A DNA stretch of 64,000 bases. Origin: Trebouxia sp. TZW2008 (taxonomy: Eukaryota; Chlorophyta; Trebouxiophyceae; Trebouxiales; Trebouxiaceae). Positions within the stretch are counted from its first letter, which is position 1. The number at the start of each line of letters is the position of its first letter. The stretch lies in contig BDIU01000204.1 of assembly GCA_002118135.1 (NCBI GenBank), forward strand, positions 52,889 through 116,888. Reading direction: 5' to 3'. Position numbers and translations under genes: made by a program. Below are positions 44,190 through 57,400 of the stretch, in pieces. The notes under the pieces were generated by a model. It did no database searches. It was given only the letters and a program-made list of their open reading frames with translations, and was not told the DNA's origin.

Positions 44190-46936
44190 TCAGCTTTGCT
44201 GCACTGAGGGCTCGGCTGGTGCTTGCTGCTGCTCTACCTCCCACCACAGAGGTGGCGATGTGGGTAACCGCTTTGTCAGAGCCTCACAGCCGTCTGCTGT
44301 GACTAGCAGCGTGTGCTCAAATTGAGCACTGCGCTTGCCGTCCCTAGTGACTGAAGTCCACTCATCTGGCCAGGTTGTGTCTTTCCACACACCAGCATTG
44401 ATCATTGGCTCAATTGAGAAGGTCTGACCCTCTAGCATTTTGCCCTTGGCCTACACAGCAAGTTCTTGCTCTGTGATACCCTCAATAGGTTGGTGAAAGT
44501 AAGTTGCTGACAACACAATCACATGCAGCACAAGAATGTCAACAAATGCTCTGAGTCTTGCTCAGAGCTTGTGGCTCACTACATTTTCTGCATGCTTACC
44601 AAGCAGCAGGCACGCAACAGCAGACTGCGCTGTAAAGTGAGCAAGGCACTCACCTTATTGTGCGCATAGTGTGGTATGTTGGGGGCACAGTGAAACAACT
44701 CTCCAATGCCGTGCCCACAGTACGATCTGACCACAGAGAAGCTGCACAGCACAGCGAGATATTGGATGGGCGCTGTGTACACAGCAATGAGCAGCCCACA
44801 AAACACATGACCAAGGCATCTGTGCAAAACAAGCGCAGCTTTAACAGTGACAGCAGAACAGACATGAGCATGAAATGTGCATCAACAAAGAGCTAGCAAG
44901 CCAGAGAGAGGGCGGGGTGCAACTTTGAAATGATGTGTTGTATCCTGTGCTAAGATGCATCAAAGAAGGCCACAACTGAAAAGGAAATCAAGCAACAGGC
45001 TGTAAACCGTACATACCCTTCTTGATGTGCATGTTGGGATATGACAGTGCCAATTTCCTGAAATCTGACACCAGGCTTCACCTTTTCCATTGCCTTGTGT
45101 AAGCACTGCAGACGCAAGGTACGTCAAGACCTTTGCACAACACGCTGCAGCACATTGTGTTGTGCTGTTGCACAACAAAACTTGCAGGATACATTGCAAA
45201 AAGTCACCATTTGAGCTTCTATGCTTCTATGCATATGATGCAAAGCTGATACACAACAAGTATAGATTTCACGGCCCCGATTAGGCCTAGTGACAATCTC
45301 AAGACGAGTTGAACTTGTTTACGCTGAATGGCAATACAAGACATACAGCAAGTCTCACGTCATAGGAAGCCTTGATCAGCCTTTTGGACTCTTCATCCAC
45401 CTCGCCAACAACATAGGTCTCATTCAAGTCACCATGGTAACCCTTGTAGTACGCTGTCACATCCACATTCACTATGTCACCATCTTGCAAAGGCCGCTTG
45501 TCTGGTATGCCATGGCATATGACCTGCACCACACACTATGCTGATGTATGGTAAAAACTTGCAATGCCTGGCCTGCAACCTCAGGCATTGACATGATGTC
45601 ACGGCAATGAACAATGTAAGAGCAGCGCAAGAAGCAACAGCAAACAGCGTGATGATGAATCTCAGAGCAATCAATAACATGAAAAGCAAACAGCAAACAT
45701 GGCTCGCCCTCTCAGCACCACTGACAACCGCCACCATGTGCAAGCTCTGCTGACATGTTCAATGTTGCAGTGTCATCAACTTCAAGCTGCACACAGCATG
45801 CTACACATGGCTAGATTCATCTCTATTCAGCATTCTATGCGCAGCATCATGAAATGTAGATGCAGCACTGCTTTTGTACCTCATTCACAGATGTACACAC
45901 TGACTTGGGAAAGTTGAAGTAGTTCAAGGGAGAAGGGTATGCTCCTGCTGCAATGGTGGCATCATGCACCTGCGAGACAGCAAAGTTTTGCTGCACATCC
46001 ATTATATGTCAAAACTTGACATCTTTGTGTTCAAGCTGGTATCCCTCAGGCAGGCTACTTCTAGCAATCTGCCGCACAGACCTGCAAGCTATTAAGGTTT
46101 CACTATCACTGCAGCCAGAGTCCATGTGTACTGTACATGGCTTGAGCTCATCTGGGGCTACATCTGGGACTACATCTGGGATGATCTGGCGCTGAACCAG
46201 GCTAAGGCACAATGCTACATACAGTCTGTTGCCGCATTAGATGTCACCAAAGACACCCATGAGCGACAAACAAGCAAGTCATGCGCTTTTCAGTGTGTGG
46301 CATATCAAATTGCGTCATTGAAGATCAGATATGACTAGGCTTACGATCTGGTCAATCTCATCTGTTGTGATGCCAGGTCTGACAGCTGCATGGGCCTTGT
46401 CCAATATCTGCCTAGCCAATTTGCATGCAGCCCTCATTCCAGCAATCTGCTTTGCATCTCTGACTAGCTCTGCATGCCACAACAAACATCACATAGCGTT
46501 TTGCCACGCATCGTTATGACATCTGTTGGTTGTGTGTGGCTCAGTATGAAGGCATGAGAGCTTCAGCGTAATGTGGTCTTGCAGGCATGGCATTGAGCTT
46601 TTGCAATGTTGCAACAACAGACTGGTACCTCCTGGTTGCTGGCGAGACTGAAGCTCCGAGCGTGGGGTTCCATCAAAAGCATAGTCTGGCTTGCGGACCT
46701 TGTCAGGCACCTGCATTCATCCGTATACCAGCATCTCCAGACAAGTATGCTGGTGGGGAATGACCTATGTGGGTGACAACAACCAGCAATGCATTGCACT
46801 GATGTAAGCAAACTTACAATGAATGTGCATGCAGCCTCAAGATCATCTGAGAGCGGCAAAAACGCGGTGACTCTACCTGCCTTGTAGGACCCACACGATC
46901 TGGTCTCAGAGGCCCTGTCCAGTCACATTCAGGCAT
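44190..46936 (-). CDS. MAP1: Methionine aminopeptidase type 1
   Basis: Exons 46936-46877, 46710-46629, 46469-46345, 45969-45880, 45523-45359, 45105-45017, 44741-44654 and 44450-44190 give 319 residues. It removes the initiator methionine from new proteins, using two metal ions. All five metal ligands are visible: two Asp in [15 protein letters not shown], His in [12 protein letters not shown], Glu in SIEPMINAG, Glu in QFEHTLLV; the substrate-binding CHGIPD histidine is present too. It begins [20 protein letters not shown] and lacks the N-terminal zinc finger of the cytosolic MAP1A form, so it resembles the organellar MAP1B-D group. In that case a transit-peptide exon is expected: a basic frame from ATG 47324 (MQLRQGRQIAVSEVSRV) is a candidate, and the 46936 exon is open upstream to a good acceptor at 46951, but no strong donor was found. 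Confidence 0.92.
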
Positions 46937-47277
46937 AGTCGTGCTGCGCTTCTGCAAGCCACATGGCCACTTTCAATGCTTTGAAAGGTTTGATGCTTTG
47001 GATCGATAGTTTCAAATCAGTGAAAATGGTCCCGAGCATTGTTTAGCTAGCCTACCTGGCCTCTGTGGGTCACGTACAGCCAAGCATCAGAAAGCTTGTG
47101 GCATTTTTTGTGATCAGCCCAGGCTTTCTGCAGACACAGCCTCTTGAGGACAGCATAGGCCAGCCAGCTTGCAAGCAGCTCAAGGGAAGTTCAATATGTT
47201 GTATGCGCTTTGCCGCAACTCGACCTTGAAGCAATCCTGAGAGCAGAAGACGCTGGATGGTTTTGGAAGCTGTAACT

Positions 47278-48620
47278 CTAGACACTTCGGACACTGCAAT
47301 TTGCCTGCCTTGCCGCAGCTGCATGCGGGCAGAAGGTCAGCGTGACGACAATCTGCAAACTGTCGAGATGCTGGAGCCTCGCATTAGCAGCACAGGCTGC
47401 ACAGCGGATGAGTGCGCACCTGGCACACGGGATGGATCCGGTTTCTTGCGTCGAACCCTCTTCCTGCTGGCCTGACTTGCTCATGCTGGACGGCTGTTCT
47501 GGTACTATTGTCACAGTCATGATTAGGCAGAGATGTGCTCGTGCAGATGTGAGCAATTGGCAAGAGTCCAAAGCAGAGCTCAAGATGCTGAATCGGCAGC
47601 CGCTGGGACACTTTTTTGGGGAACGCCCTGAAGCCCCTTGCACATGCACACTGCTCAAAGACTTCTTGTAAGTTTTGGGCGTTGGCGTGTGGTGTATAGA
47701 CAATGGCGTTGACTGCTCGAGTGCAGTCAAATACTGGTCAAGCTTTTGCACCGGGGGAGTCTTGCGACGGACAAGTCTCACATGGGGCTGCTGCAATATG
47801 CCATGCATGTATATTGTCTACCTTGCAGATGTAGTTGTCAATTGTCACACAGAGACACGGCTGTAGAGACACCTGTCCATCAAAAGCCCGTTTGGCAGGC
47901 TCATGACAATCGATCAGTACTGCAACACCTTCACAATTCATACGAATGCAGGCTTGAACTCAGTCTGTGATAGATTAATTTCAGTTCCATGAAGCTTGTA
48001 GACTCACATTGCTTGGCATGTTCAGGCACAGGATGGTGCATGCGTGTTGTCTGCGTCTGGACCAACCTGTTCCAGAAAAGCTAAGACATTGTAGATTGTT
48101 GGATGACCTATCTCGCAAGCTGAAGTGCTGGATCTCCAAGCCAACTGAATGCAAATGTTGAGTCAGGTCCAATCAGACTAGTGGTGATCTGAGCAATCAA
48201 CCAGCAGTCAGGTATGGATAAGCATGAGTGCAGTCTGGGTTTGAAAGCATTGTGAAGGGCGGCCTACATACCAGCAACTCCATGCTTTTTGCTGGAAAAG
48301 AGTGATTCATGATCAGGTTGAAACTGTGGCTGTAAATGCCTAGTGCTGACTGCTGGATGCCTATCGCTGGAGGAAGCATGTACAACATCACCAGCCCTCT
48401 GCACTATCATTACTGACAGCTTACCAAATCTGAGTAGATTTCGCCATGCAGGGTAGAGGTGTTGTCCACCATGGCAAATATGGAGCACTGCTGCCTTGTC
48501 TCCTTCGGTAGAGATTGGGATTGTCTGGCCTCCAAAAGGACTACAAGCGTTGAACCCTTGAGAAATACCAATCTTAAGTACTCTCACTGTCTTCAGGAGC
48601 GGCCATAGCATGGGCTCATC
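47278..48620 (-). other. Coding-like exons of an unidentified gene
   Basis: Several stretches look coding: about 48560-48420 (TLVVLLEARQSQSLPK, then DNTSTLHGEIYSDL before a GTAAGC donor), about 48332-48275 (FQPDHESLFSSKK), 48172-48107 (LHSVGLEIQHFSLRD), 48066-48013 (VQTQTTRMHHPVPEHAKQ), 47933-47880 (LIDCHEPAKRAFDGQ), and a long last one from 47785 (PHVRLVRRKTPPVQKLDQYL). The last three join in phase. The upper ones do not connect cleanly (one frame has a TGA exactly at its left border), so the model may have a missed exon or be a pseudogene. Family not recognised. Confidence 0.35.
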
Positions 48621-49061
48621 ATGTAATTCTTCTGACAGCTATGCTGCTGGTCCCACGTCATGCTAAAAATACAAACCGCCTGAAACACTCGATGTGCATG
48701 TACACATGAGTGTAATGCATATGACAGGGATGAAGCATCTGTTTGGACTCATTCTAGATACAAGCAAGAACACATCTAAGATTTGCTGTTGCACTGCAGG
48801 GTCTGTAGTTGAGCGCATAAGTGACGCATGACTGACGCAAGCAAACATGTGTTGCAGGGCTCTACAGGGGCTCCAAACTGTAGGAGTTGCCCGCATGTTA
48901 TGTGCCCCACTTTCTGGGGAGTGCAAGGCAACATGTGCGGGTTACACTAGTAATATACTGCTATTGAGGCATTTTTGTGTGGGCAGCCCCCGCAGGCCAG
49001 CAGCTTGGGTGTTGGGGGTTGTAGAGCCCTGATGTACTGCCAGTTGCTCTGTACAAGCTCA

Positions 49062-49583
49062 TCATTGACAACATTTGCTGACTGTATGGTGTAGTTCGTA
49101 TTCCTTCAGCTGCTTGCGCAGTGCACGTTTTATAGCTGCCCTTTCGGCATGCTGCTGCTGCCTTTCCTCCTGAAGCTGATCTCTGAGGATCTGGCTGGGC
49201 ACGACAGCACCACTTTCAGCTTCCTCTGTTGTGGTATCGTTGCCCTGTTGGTTCTGATGCTGTGCAATCAAGCTTGACGTATGCGCACTGTTTGAGGGGC
49301 CTGATAGCATATGTGTCTGGCCAGGCAACCGATTAGTTTGAGAAGCCTTCTTGGCCTGTGCTGGCCCATGCAGACGCAGTGACCAGGCCTTGCAAATGAA
49401 CTGCGCTGGGGGGGTCTGCGCTTCGCGCGTGTTGCACTGGCAACCCGAGGGAGCCCTCAAACCTCTGTACAAATTGAATGCAGGACCTTCAGCCTCCCTG
49501 TATAGCTCTGGCAGGTAAATTTTGATCGCTGGGCGCGCCTCGGGCTGAGATGGCCGGCATAAACAATCCCACACCTCGTACAT
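49062..49583 (-). CDS. Unknown protein with C-terminal coiled coil, single exon as read
   Basis: An uninterrupted 173-codon frame starts at ATG 49583 and ends at TGA 49062. The N-terminal half (IKIYLPELYREAEGPAFNLY, CQCNTRE) is not recognised; the C-terminus (SQILRDQLQEERQQQHAERA, AIKRALRKQLKEYE) is a strongly helical coiled-coil segment resembling the ends of FAM13-like and other MERB-type proteins, where a GxxP..LYxRY helix normally follows. That helix is missing, so the gene may continue through an intron I could not place, or be truncated. A TGTAA-type motif on the minus strand near 48946 would fit as a poly(A) signal. Confidence 0.5.
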   Translation of the reverse strand: MYEVWDCLCRPSQPEARPAIKIYLPELYREAEGPAFNLYRGLRAPSGCQCNTREAQTPPAQFICKAWSLRLHGPAQAKKASQTNRLPGQTHMLSGPSNSAHTSSLIAQHQNQQGNDTTTEEAESGAVVPSQILRDQLQEERQQQHAERAAIKRALRKQLKEYELHHTVSKCCQ

Positions 49584-51439
49584 GTCTGTCGTCGTCGATT
49601 ATGTAGGTCGACACCGTACTCTTGCCCTACATCTCAGCGAAAAACTGCCAGATGTACCGCTAAGGTGTTGCACTCGCCGGAGCTTTGACTTTCAAGTCCT
49701 GTCCAGATGCATTCCTAGGGCTTTCAGTATGCTTCTGATTCATCTCATGCCAATCAGGTGGGTCACACTGTGAGGCATTCAGCTGAATGTACATCGCAAT
49801 CAGAAAATTGTTAGGGAATGCACCCAAATGTTTTCTCACAGAAAAAAGAAATATATGACCCAACCTTTTCGTGCTATTATAAATCGTGGGCAACCTGTTT
49901 CTCTTTAGGTGTCAGATAATGCGCCTCCTGAATGGCCTTTATCTGGGCCTGGAGAAAGTCGTTTGACCCTTGCGTAATATTAACCCTGTCCATTGTCTTA
50001 CGAGCTGCTAAATCTAAAGCGCACAAAAGTTGAAAGTCTTTACTGATAGTAGTAAAGACACATCCGGCACATCCAATCAGACTTGTTGGCTGGCCAAAGG
50101 ATGTAAATATATTTCTCTCACAGCTGTGTACAGCAGTGCTACTTGGCGTCATGTAAGGTGGGATTTGCTGCCATGAGACATACACAATTTTTTGACGCTT
50201 CTGCTGGAAGACATGATCTTGGCAAATCAGCAGGTGCTGGCCAATTTGACTGACAGCTTGTCTGAGAGCAGAGACTTGACTTACAGCTTGGCTCCCTACT
50301 CAACTTGACGATGACCGCTACATAGACAAAACAGATGTCAACAGTGTTGTGCAAAGCTTCTGCACATGCATGTGTTGTGACCATTGACTATGTACAGCAA
50401 ATTCTGCCAAGTCTGTGATGAAAACCAGCCAAGGTAACTAAGCCGCAGAGGACACCAACAACATCAAGTTACAGAGGTTTTTTGGAGTCTGGCGTGTCTG
50501 CAACTCAGCAAGCACAACATGTCAATAGGTGCCAGCAAGCCATCAATTTTCAACACGATCATAATCAGTGCCAAACTTCTATGTTCACTACATCAGGAAA
50601 AGGTCACAGGACAGCAAAAGATCAGGAACTACATCACATCATACATAAAACATAGCTGTGAAATTGTAACAGGCAATGTCTATGCCTGATACACCCTGCG
50701 CCATGCCTGTCAAGCCTGCCCTGCTGCTATGTGTCTCATCTGAAATACAGGCCCACTTGACTGAGGACCAATCTGACATTGATGGACAAGTGCACAGGCA
50801 CACTGTCTATCACATGGTCCTAAGCTCGTCATGATAGTGCTCTGGACTTGGGTGAAATACAGAAAATTCGTAAGTTGCACTTTTTTATTTTGTCACACCC
50901 CAAGGTGCCTCGATTGTCTTTAGCCCTGACCTGCTACACTGATGTGCTTACTGATGTGACAGGGGCAGATTGGTCGTCTCTTACAGCAATGATGTCCCTG
51001 AGTGCCCTGAATGAAGGCGCTCAGTCCATCACTGGCTCTCGAAGCTATCATCAACATCATTGGCACAATGAAGCTCACGCAGAGCTTGGTACACTCTCTG
51101 CAAAACACAGGAGGTCATGTCTCTGTAAGGCTCTTTGCTCTGGCAACGGCAGAACACAATGCAGCAATCTTTGCTTCTTTTTGACCAAAGCTTGCTTCTG
51201 TTGGACTGTAAAGGTACTGGTAGGAGCTGTGGGCATGCAACGATGACCATGCCTTGATGCCTTTGATGCACACCAAAGAGAGAATGTGCGCATCAGAACG
51301 CATCAGAGTAGCAACAGACTGTTGGAATAAATCAGCTGTGCACTCAGTTCAGGCAGGTTTGACACACAGGCAGCATGCAGGGTTGAAATCAGATATGGGG
51401 GAGCCTACGCCAGTAGGAAGAAGCACAATCGACGCACCA
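49584..51439. other. 1.85 kb gap with a compositionally odd island
   Basis: Most of this gap shows nothing. From about 49780 to 50130 the sequence becomes A+T-rich with TTT/AAT/ATA-type text (TTTATAATAGCACG, ATATATTTC, AATATTAAC), unlike the flanks; on the minus strand it carries an open frame of about 100 codons ending at 49877 (KTMDRVNITQGSNDFLQAQI, PKEKQVAHDL). This could be an insertion of organellar or other foreign DNA, or an unrelated gene end. Confidence 0.35.
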
Positions 51440-54400
51440 TCATTGTTGTCGCCGCATTAGCGTCACTGTGAAAGCTGCACGGCTGTAATGCGCTTGAACC
51501 TCGGACACGCATACGCCTGTTTGCTCTTGGAGCATTTTCTCCACTGCTGCATATATTTGGCCACCACTGCGCTCAGGGCCACCTGTGATTGTTGTGACGG
51601 GCCACTTCAGCAAGCCTATCCCTGCACATCCAGTTGTGCAGCTTATTACAAGTGGGAGCATCTTCTGCAGAGCAATTGTGATGTGTTACACATTGTGTTC
51701 CACACTGACACTGCATGGCTGTGCAGGAGGGCTTGTGCTCAGGTAGTGGCAATGATCTTTGCCTTGGTGCATGGTGGTGCATATGCCAAAGGTCACATGG
51801 GGTGTGAATGGCTGTTTTGAGAATGCTGTGTGTGGGATATGGTCATGATGCTGCATGCAAGCAGTCTCATGTGGGTCACAAAACATGCTGATGCACATAC
51901 AGTGGCCTTCTGCTTGACAGTATGCTGATCTTGGACACTCTGCTGCTTTTGATCGCAAGCTGAGCAGGCTGTCAAACTTACCGTACAGCTTGTTCATGAT
52001 GACAAGGTAGCGCCTTGCAGCATCAGCTGCTTCAACCGCCGTCATGAATTTGTCCTCCTTCCGCATCTTGAGTGCGATGTGGAGGTCCAGCTTGTACGCT
52101 TCATGCATCCGTCCCAAGACCATGTCACTGTCACGAGGCAAAAAGAACAGGTACTGACCGCCCTTCATGTTCCTGCAGAACATCAGCATTTCAAAGGTCT
52201 TGAAGCTGATGACCCTGAGCTGAATGTTTGCTGACAAGTTGCAATGCAGACCCTGCCAGTTTCTCCAAGCACTGGCTTGTGTGGGGAGACAGTCAACATG
52301 TGCTGTTGCTTACAAGACAAGATGCCTGTGCACACATAAGCAGGGTGATGCGTGACTCTTCCTGCCAGTCAGTGGACATAAGTGACGAAGACTCACGCTG
52401 GGTTTGCATGTATAATCTCTGCAGCTGCGTGGTTCTCCATGGACGTCTGCAGACACCACAATGGTTTCCACAACTGAAGTGCAACCCACCAGTGTGTAGA
52501 AAGCTTGAGATCTGGATGTGAGCACTGTGCATTGGTAAGCGGTCTATGCCCGGGTGATGCATGAATTGTGAGGACCCTTGCCTAGCATCACTTTATCAAG
52601 ACAAAGTCAAAACGTATCATGCAGCATTCCTGCCAATGTGCAGTCATCAGAGACATACCAGCCAGGCAGAGATTGCAGACTCATAGATAGCCCACTTCCT
52701 ACTAGCCAGCTTCTGTGCTGACTGCACCAAAACACAACTTTTTGAGTCAGACAGAAGTTGGCAGCCAGCATGCAAGGGATGTGTGATGTGGCAAAAGCTA
52801 TGCAACTATACCAAAAGCAGCATTCTACTCAGAGTGCTTGTGCTGTCAATGCATCTTCCCCAGTATAATAGACAGACCTATACAGGCAGCATACATGCTG
52901 TGGCGATCATGCTGTGAGCTGTTATATCCTGCACAAGTCTATGTGAACGCTACAAAATGCAAGCTGGAGAATGTCAAGGTGAGTGTGGTTAATTGAATGC
53001 AAACCTTTGCATGGGGTGCAGCTTGTGCTGGCAGAGCAGCTGACTGTGCTTGCGAGTCTGCAAATGCCTGTGGTGCATAGAACATCACTAGATCATTGAG
53101 ACCCTGCAGTCAAACACCCACAGAAAAGCTCAGCAGTTAGCGTTTTGCCCTGAAACCTCTGTACTTTGCCAACAAAGCCTCGTACCTGGCTCGGGTCATG
53201 AGTCAGTTCTTCCTCTTCCTCTGATGCAGCATTTGTTGCCTCATTGAGTGCCTGCATGGAAACATCAATTCAGGCATGATTTGCATTGACATTGCACTCT
53301 GCTGGAATGCCAACAGACTCGATCAACCTGCAGAAGCTTGCATGACAGGCAATGCATGATGCAATGACTACAAAGCATGCTAGTGAGATGTTTGACCAGA
53401 GAGTATGCTGCAAACTTTAATGCCGCTGCAGGTTTGCCACGTGAGCACAATACAGTCAGTATGTAATGCAATCACGCTGGGTTCACTGGTGCTTACTGCT
53501 GTCACTGCTCGAGACTGATGTCCCTTGCCCTTTCTGTCTTGGTCAGGTGCCTGTGAGCGATTGCCAGAGCCACAGATGTCTTTGGCCTGCAACTCACAGC
53601 ACAGGGCATCTCTGTGTCTGGTTGCTGCAGGCGGGCCTCAAGTCACCAAGTGGCCACCTTGCTTGCAATAAGTCAATGATGACTGACCCAGCGGAGCAAC
53701 TAAACATACCTGGTAATTTACCAATTCTGCGACTGACAGCTTGCCAGTGTCTACAAGAAATTGCAGAACCAACCCCTGCATCGGAGTCCCATATGAGCAG
53801 GCAGTTTATTGATGCAGTTTGCAGCAGTGAAACTTCACAGCATAGCCTGCGAGAAGCATTGTAACACTTGGTTGCTGACCTTGATCCCCTGCAGCTCTTT
53901 AGCTGGCAAGTCATCACTGGTTTGGAGACTGTCCAAATGCAGGAGCTGCACCACAATCACAAGACGTTTCAATGCATGCCTGAAGCATGGCTGCCAGATG
54001 AGGACAGCATCAAAAGTCCAAGTGAAGCTCTAACAAGCATTGCATCACCTGGTGTTCTACGTACTCCTTCAGAGGCAGCATCCCGCTATCATGCAGCATT
54101 TGGAGATACATGACCTGCATGCAATGTGCAAATGTTGTCTGCCACTGCGCATCCTGACACTGCAGCACATCAAGGCTGCATGATGGCATTGGCTGCAGGC
54201 ATACCTGACCACCAATGCAGTCTTTCAGGGTCATATGTCCATTGGAGACAAACCGGCTCATGAGAGAAAGCTGCATGGACAGCACAAGCTTTTTTTGCAG
54301 ACTGAGTGGTGCACAAATCTGGCCATACAGCAACACACATACGCACCTGATCTGTAATTAGGGACTGAATAGTCGTCCCAGGCTGACTGAGTTGCTCCCT

Positions 54401-57400
54401 GGTGACCTTGGCCTGCATGGTATGACACACAGCTGCTTATGCATTGTCAAAGCACAAGCAATACAAGCAGCAATGAATACACACCTGGAGGTCAAGCCTC
54501 TCTTGCTCAGTCATTTTCATCATGGCTTCCACAGCAGCAGCCTACACAATTGTCACATCAAGCTCTGCCAGAAATAAGTGAGCGTGCATTGCACCTGTGA
54601 TGCATTCTGAAACAAGATTGTCAGAGGAATGCACATAAGAGTGCTTCAGCTGCATTTGCACATGTTGCATTCACTGCTCGATTCAGGGTTGTTGATCATG
54701 CACTTCAGGCGTTGTGTGTGCACAGGTGCCTCAACAGCATTCACAGCGCGACAGGTGACCAACCTCAGGTGGACCAGCGCCCACGCTTTCTAGCATGGCA
54801 TTGAGGTCAGCAGCTTGCTCCTGACTCTTCTGTGCAGCAAGATCATTCTGCAAGTCATCAGCAGCCTGCTGATCCACTTGCTGCTGCAAGTGTGTAGAGT
54901 CGCCCTGCAGCTTCCTGATTCTTGCCTGCAATGAAACTTGATGTGTGGAAGCGTCCAAGCATTGTGCAGACCATGTACAATAAGGATGAACTCTGCAACA
55001 CTGTCAAGGCAAGGCAGATGACAATGTGATATTTAGCCTGGGGTACATCCATTACAGGCTGAACATTGGGCTGTTTTGCTTCATAGCAGCTATTTGTAGG
55101 GAAGTACCTTCATTCCAAGAAGAATGGCATGCGGGTTGCCATGGGGATCATTCAGTTCTGCCCTGGTGGCAGTAGCCCATCTCGTCTGCATGTGTAATTT
55201 CAGTGAGTTGCCACAGGTAATCCTCAGTACAGTACAATACATGGTGTTTGAGGGTGTGAATCACTGAGATGAAATGCAGCTTGTGAAATATGCAATACAT
55301 TGGTGCCAATATATCATGAGGTATCAATGAAATTGTGGTCACTTGTGATAAGAGTATGCTGAGTCACTGCTCTTTTACCATACAATTCCTAGCTGTATGC
55401 GCAACAAACTACCGTAATTACCTCTGAACGTTTGGCCTGTGGCTCATTAGGCCCTGCAGCAGCCATTAGATCAGACTTGTTTTTAGTCTTGGTCTGCTGC
55501 TGGTGCTGAGCAGAATTTGTGCTCAACTGCGATGCCTGCACAAATCAAGTTCAGTAAGTTTGGGGTACAAATGCTGTGCGCTTCGGCCTGCAGCTGCCAA
55601 CGTACCTGAGATTGACGCAGTGACTTGGCTGCACGTTTGGCTTGTTTGCGCTTGTTGCGATTTGTTGACTGGGTAAGCGCAGCCTTGGGCACTGCTGCAA
55701 GAGATGGAGGATTTGTGCAGCGGCGTGTAGAATTACTGCTCGCTTGTCTGCCCAAATGGCTTTGTATCATAAGTTGAGCAGGGCGCACAGGTGCCTGCAC
55801 TGAGCTGCAGGTCATGCTAATTGCTGCATCACTTTGCGTGGCCTGCATAGATCCAGTCAAAGACCCACTTAATTGGTGTGTGACATCACATGCATAGCCA
55901 GAGACTGAGATTACCTCATGTCCTTGTGCTGAAGTGTCCACGTCAGAAAGGGCTTTTGAGCGCCCATCACCACCATCATCAGCTGCAGCAGGGGAGTTGC
56001 GACACAGCGCCTGAATGTCACGAACTTGACTAGAGATTGCTTGATGAGTTGAACCATTCTGAATGGCACACCCTCCACGCTGAATGATGCTACCAGCCTC
56101 AGTGAGATGTGTGTGTGCCTCATACAATGACAGCACAGCAGCAGACGCACTATCTGATGGAGCGACCTGCATCAAGACTGCATTGTCATGAGGTACGGCA
56201 ACATGCTTGTTGCCGCATGCAGGAACTGCACACATAGGCTATCTGCAATGTAGTTTTACTGTTGTCATGTTGTGTGCAAAAACTTCTTCAGAGCTGTCAA
56301 TGAATCACCTCATCCTTGAATACTGAGATATCACTGGTGACCACTTGTCTCGAATCATCAATCTCAGCACAGACAAGAGCTGTGCTCTCAGAAGTGTCAG
56401 CTGAGGAGCTTGAATGCACATCCTGCTCTTTTGGTGAATGATCTGTTACAGCGTCTTGACACACAGTCTGTGCAGACACACTAGACATGACAGAATCCAT
56501 TGCATTGTGCACACCCTGCAAACCACACAGACTGATGGGGGAAATGTGGTGGTATGTGTTGGCATCTTCCAGCTTGAGTGGTACAGAGCATTTGAGCAGC
56601 TATTGTTTTGATCACATTGCGTTTGGTCTGCCTTTTTTGCCACAGAATTGCAAATAGCCTACCTCAGCTTCAGGCAGCGACAAAGTGGATGCTGGCAAGA
56701 CGGCTATCTCTTTGCAATTTCCTGCCGCTGTGTCAGCAGCAGCAACTCCTGAGGCAGTCGCATCAGCCCCAGCGTTTGAGGTTGGTTGTGCCACAAGGTC
56801 AACAGCAACCTGCATTGCAAACGCTGCATCAGAGACCGGGAAATTATATGACATGCCACGCTTGGGAAAGCTTCCATGCACCAGGCAAGACATGCTGATG
56901 AGTGCGGTCTTGTCAACATGCTGCACCATCAAGGAGAGCCTGGCTCAGCAATGCCAAACATGAGCTTTGAAGCCTGTCACCTGGTCAGCAGGCATCTGCT
57001 GTGAATCCTGCTCAATATCAGATTCACGAGGTGTTTCAGAACAGGCCTCTGAGCTGTGCACAAGAGCAACGTATGATGCTGAACAACCATCCTGCAAAGC
57101 ATGTCTAAGGCTACGTAAGGCTGTACATGCCAGCAAGTGTCAAATACTTCGTAATGCCAAGAGGCGCCTTGCTGTCAGTCTAGAAACTGGCCTACCTGAG
57201 CAGCTGTAGCCGTTGACCCAGCGAGCAGGCTTTGCTGATTTGCAAATGCATTTTCGCAGGTCAGGCCACCTATGCTTTCAGCAGAGGCTTGGCTATCAAG
57301 CTGGCGACAAGAAGCGCAATTTGGACTGTTCACCACTTTGGGTGTCACATCATCAGCGGTGACTTGGCTTTGACGTGCTGTGCTTATCCTCTCAAAAATG

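Noticed and set aside
46861..46936. GC donor (ACAAG|GCAGGT) for methionine aminopeptidase exon 1
   Set aside because: The GT donor four bases downstream gives phase 0 and the family-like [12 protein letters not shown] join; the GC choice would shift the frame.
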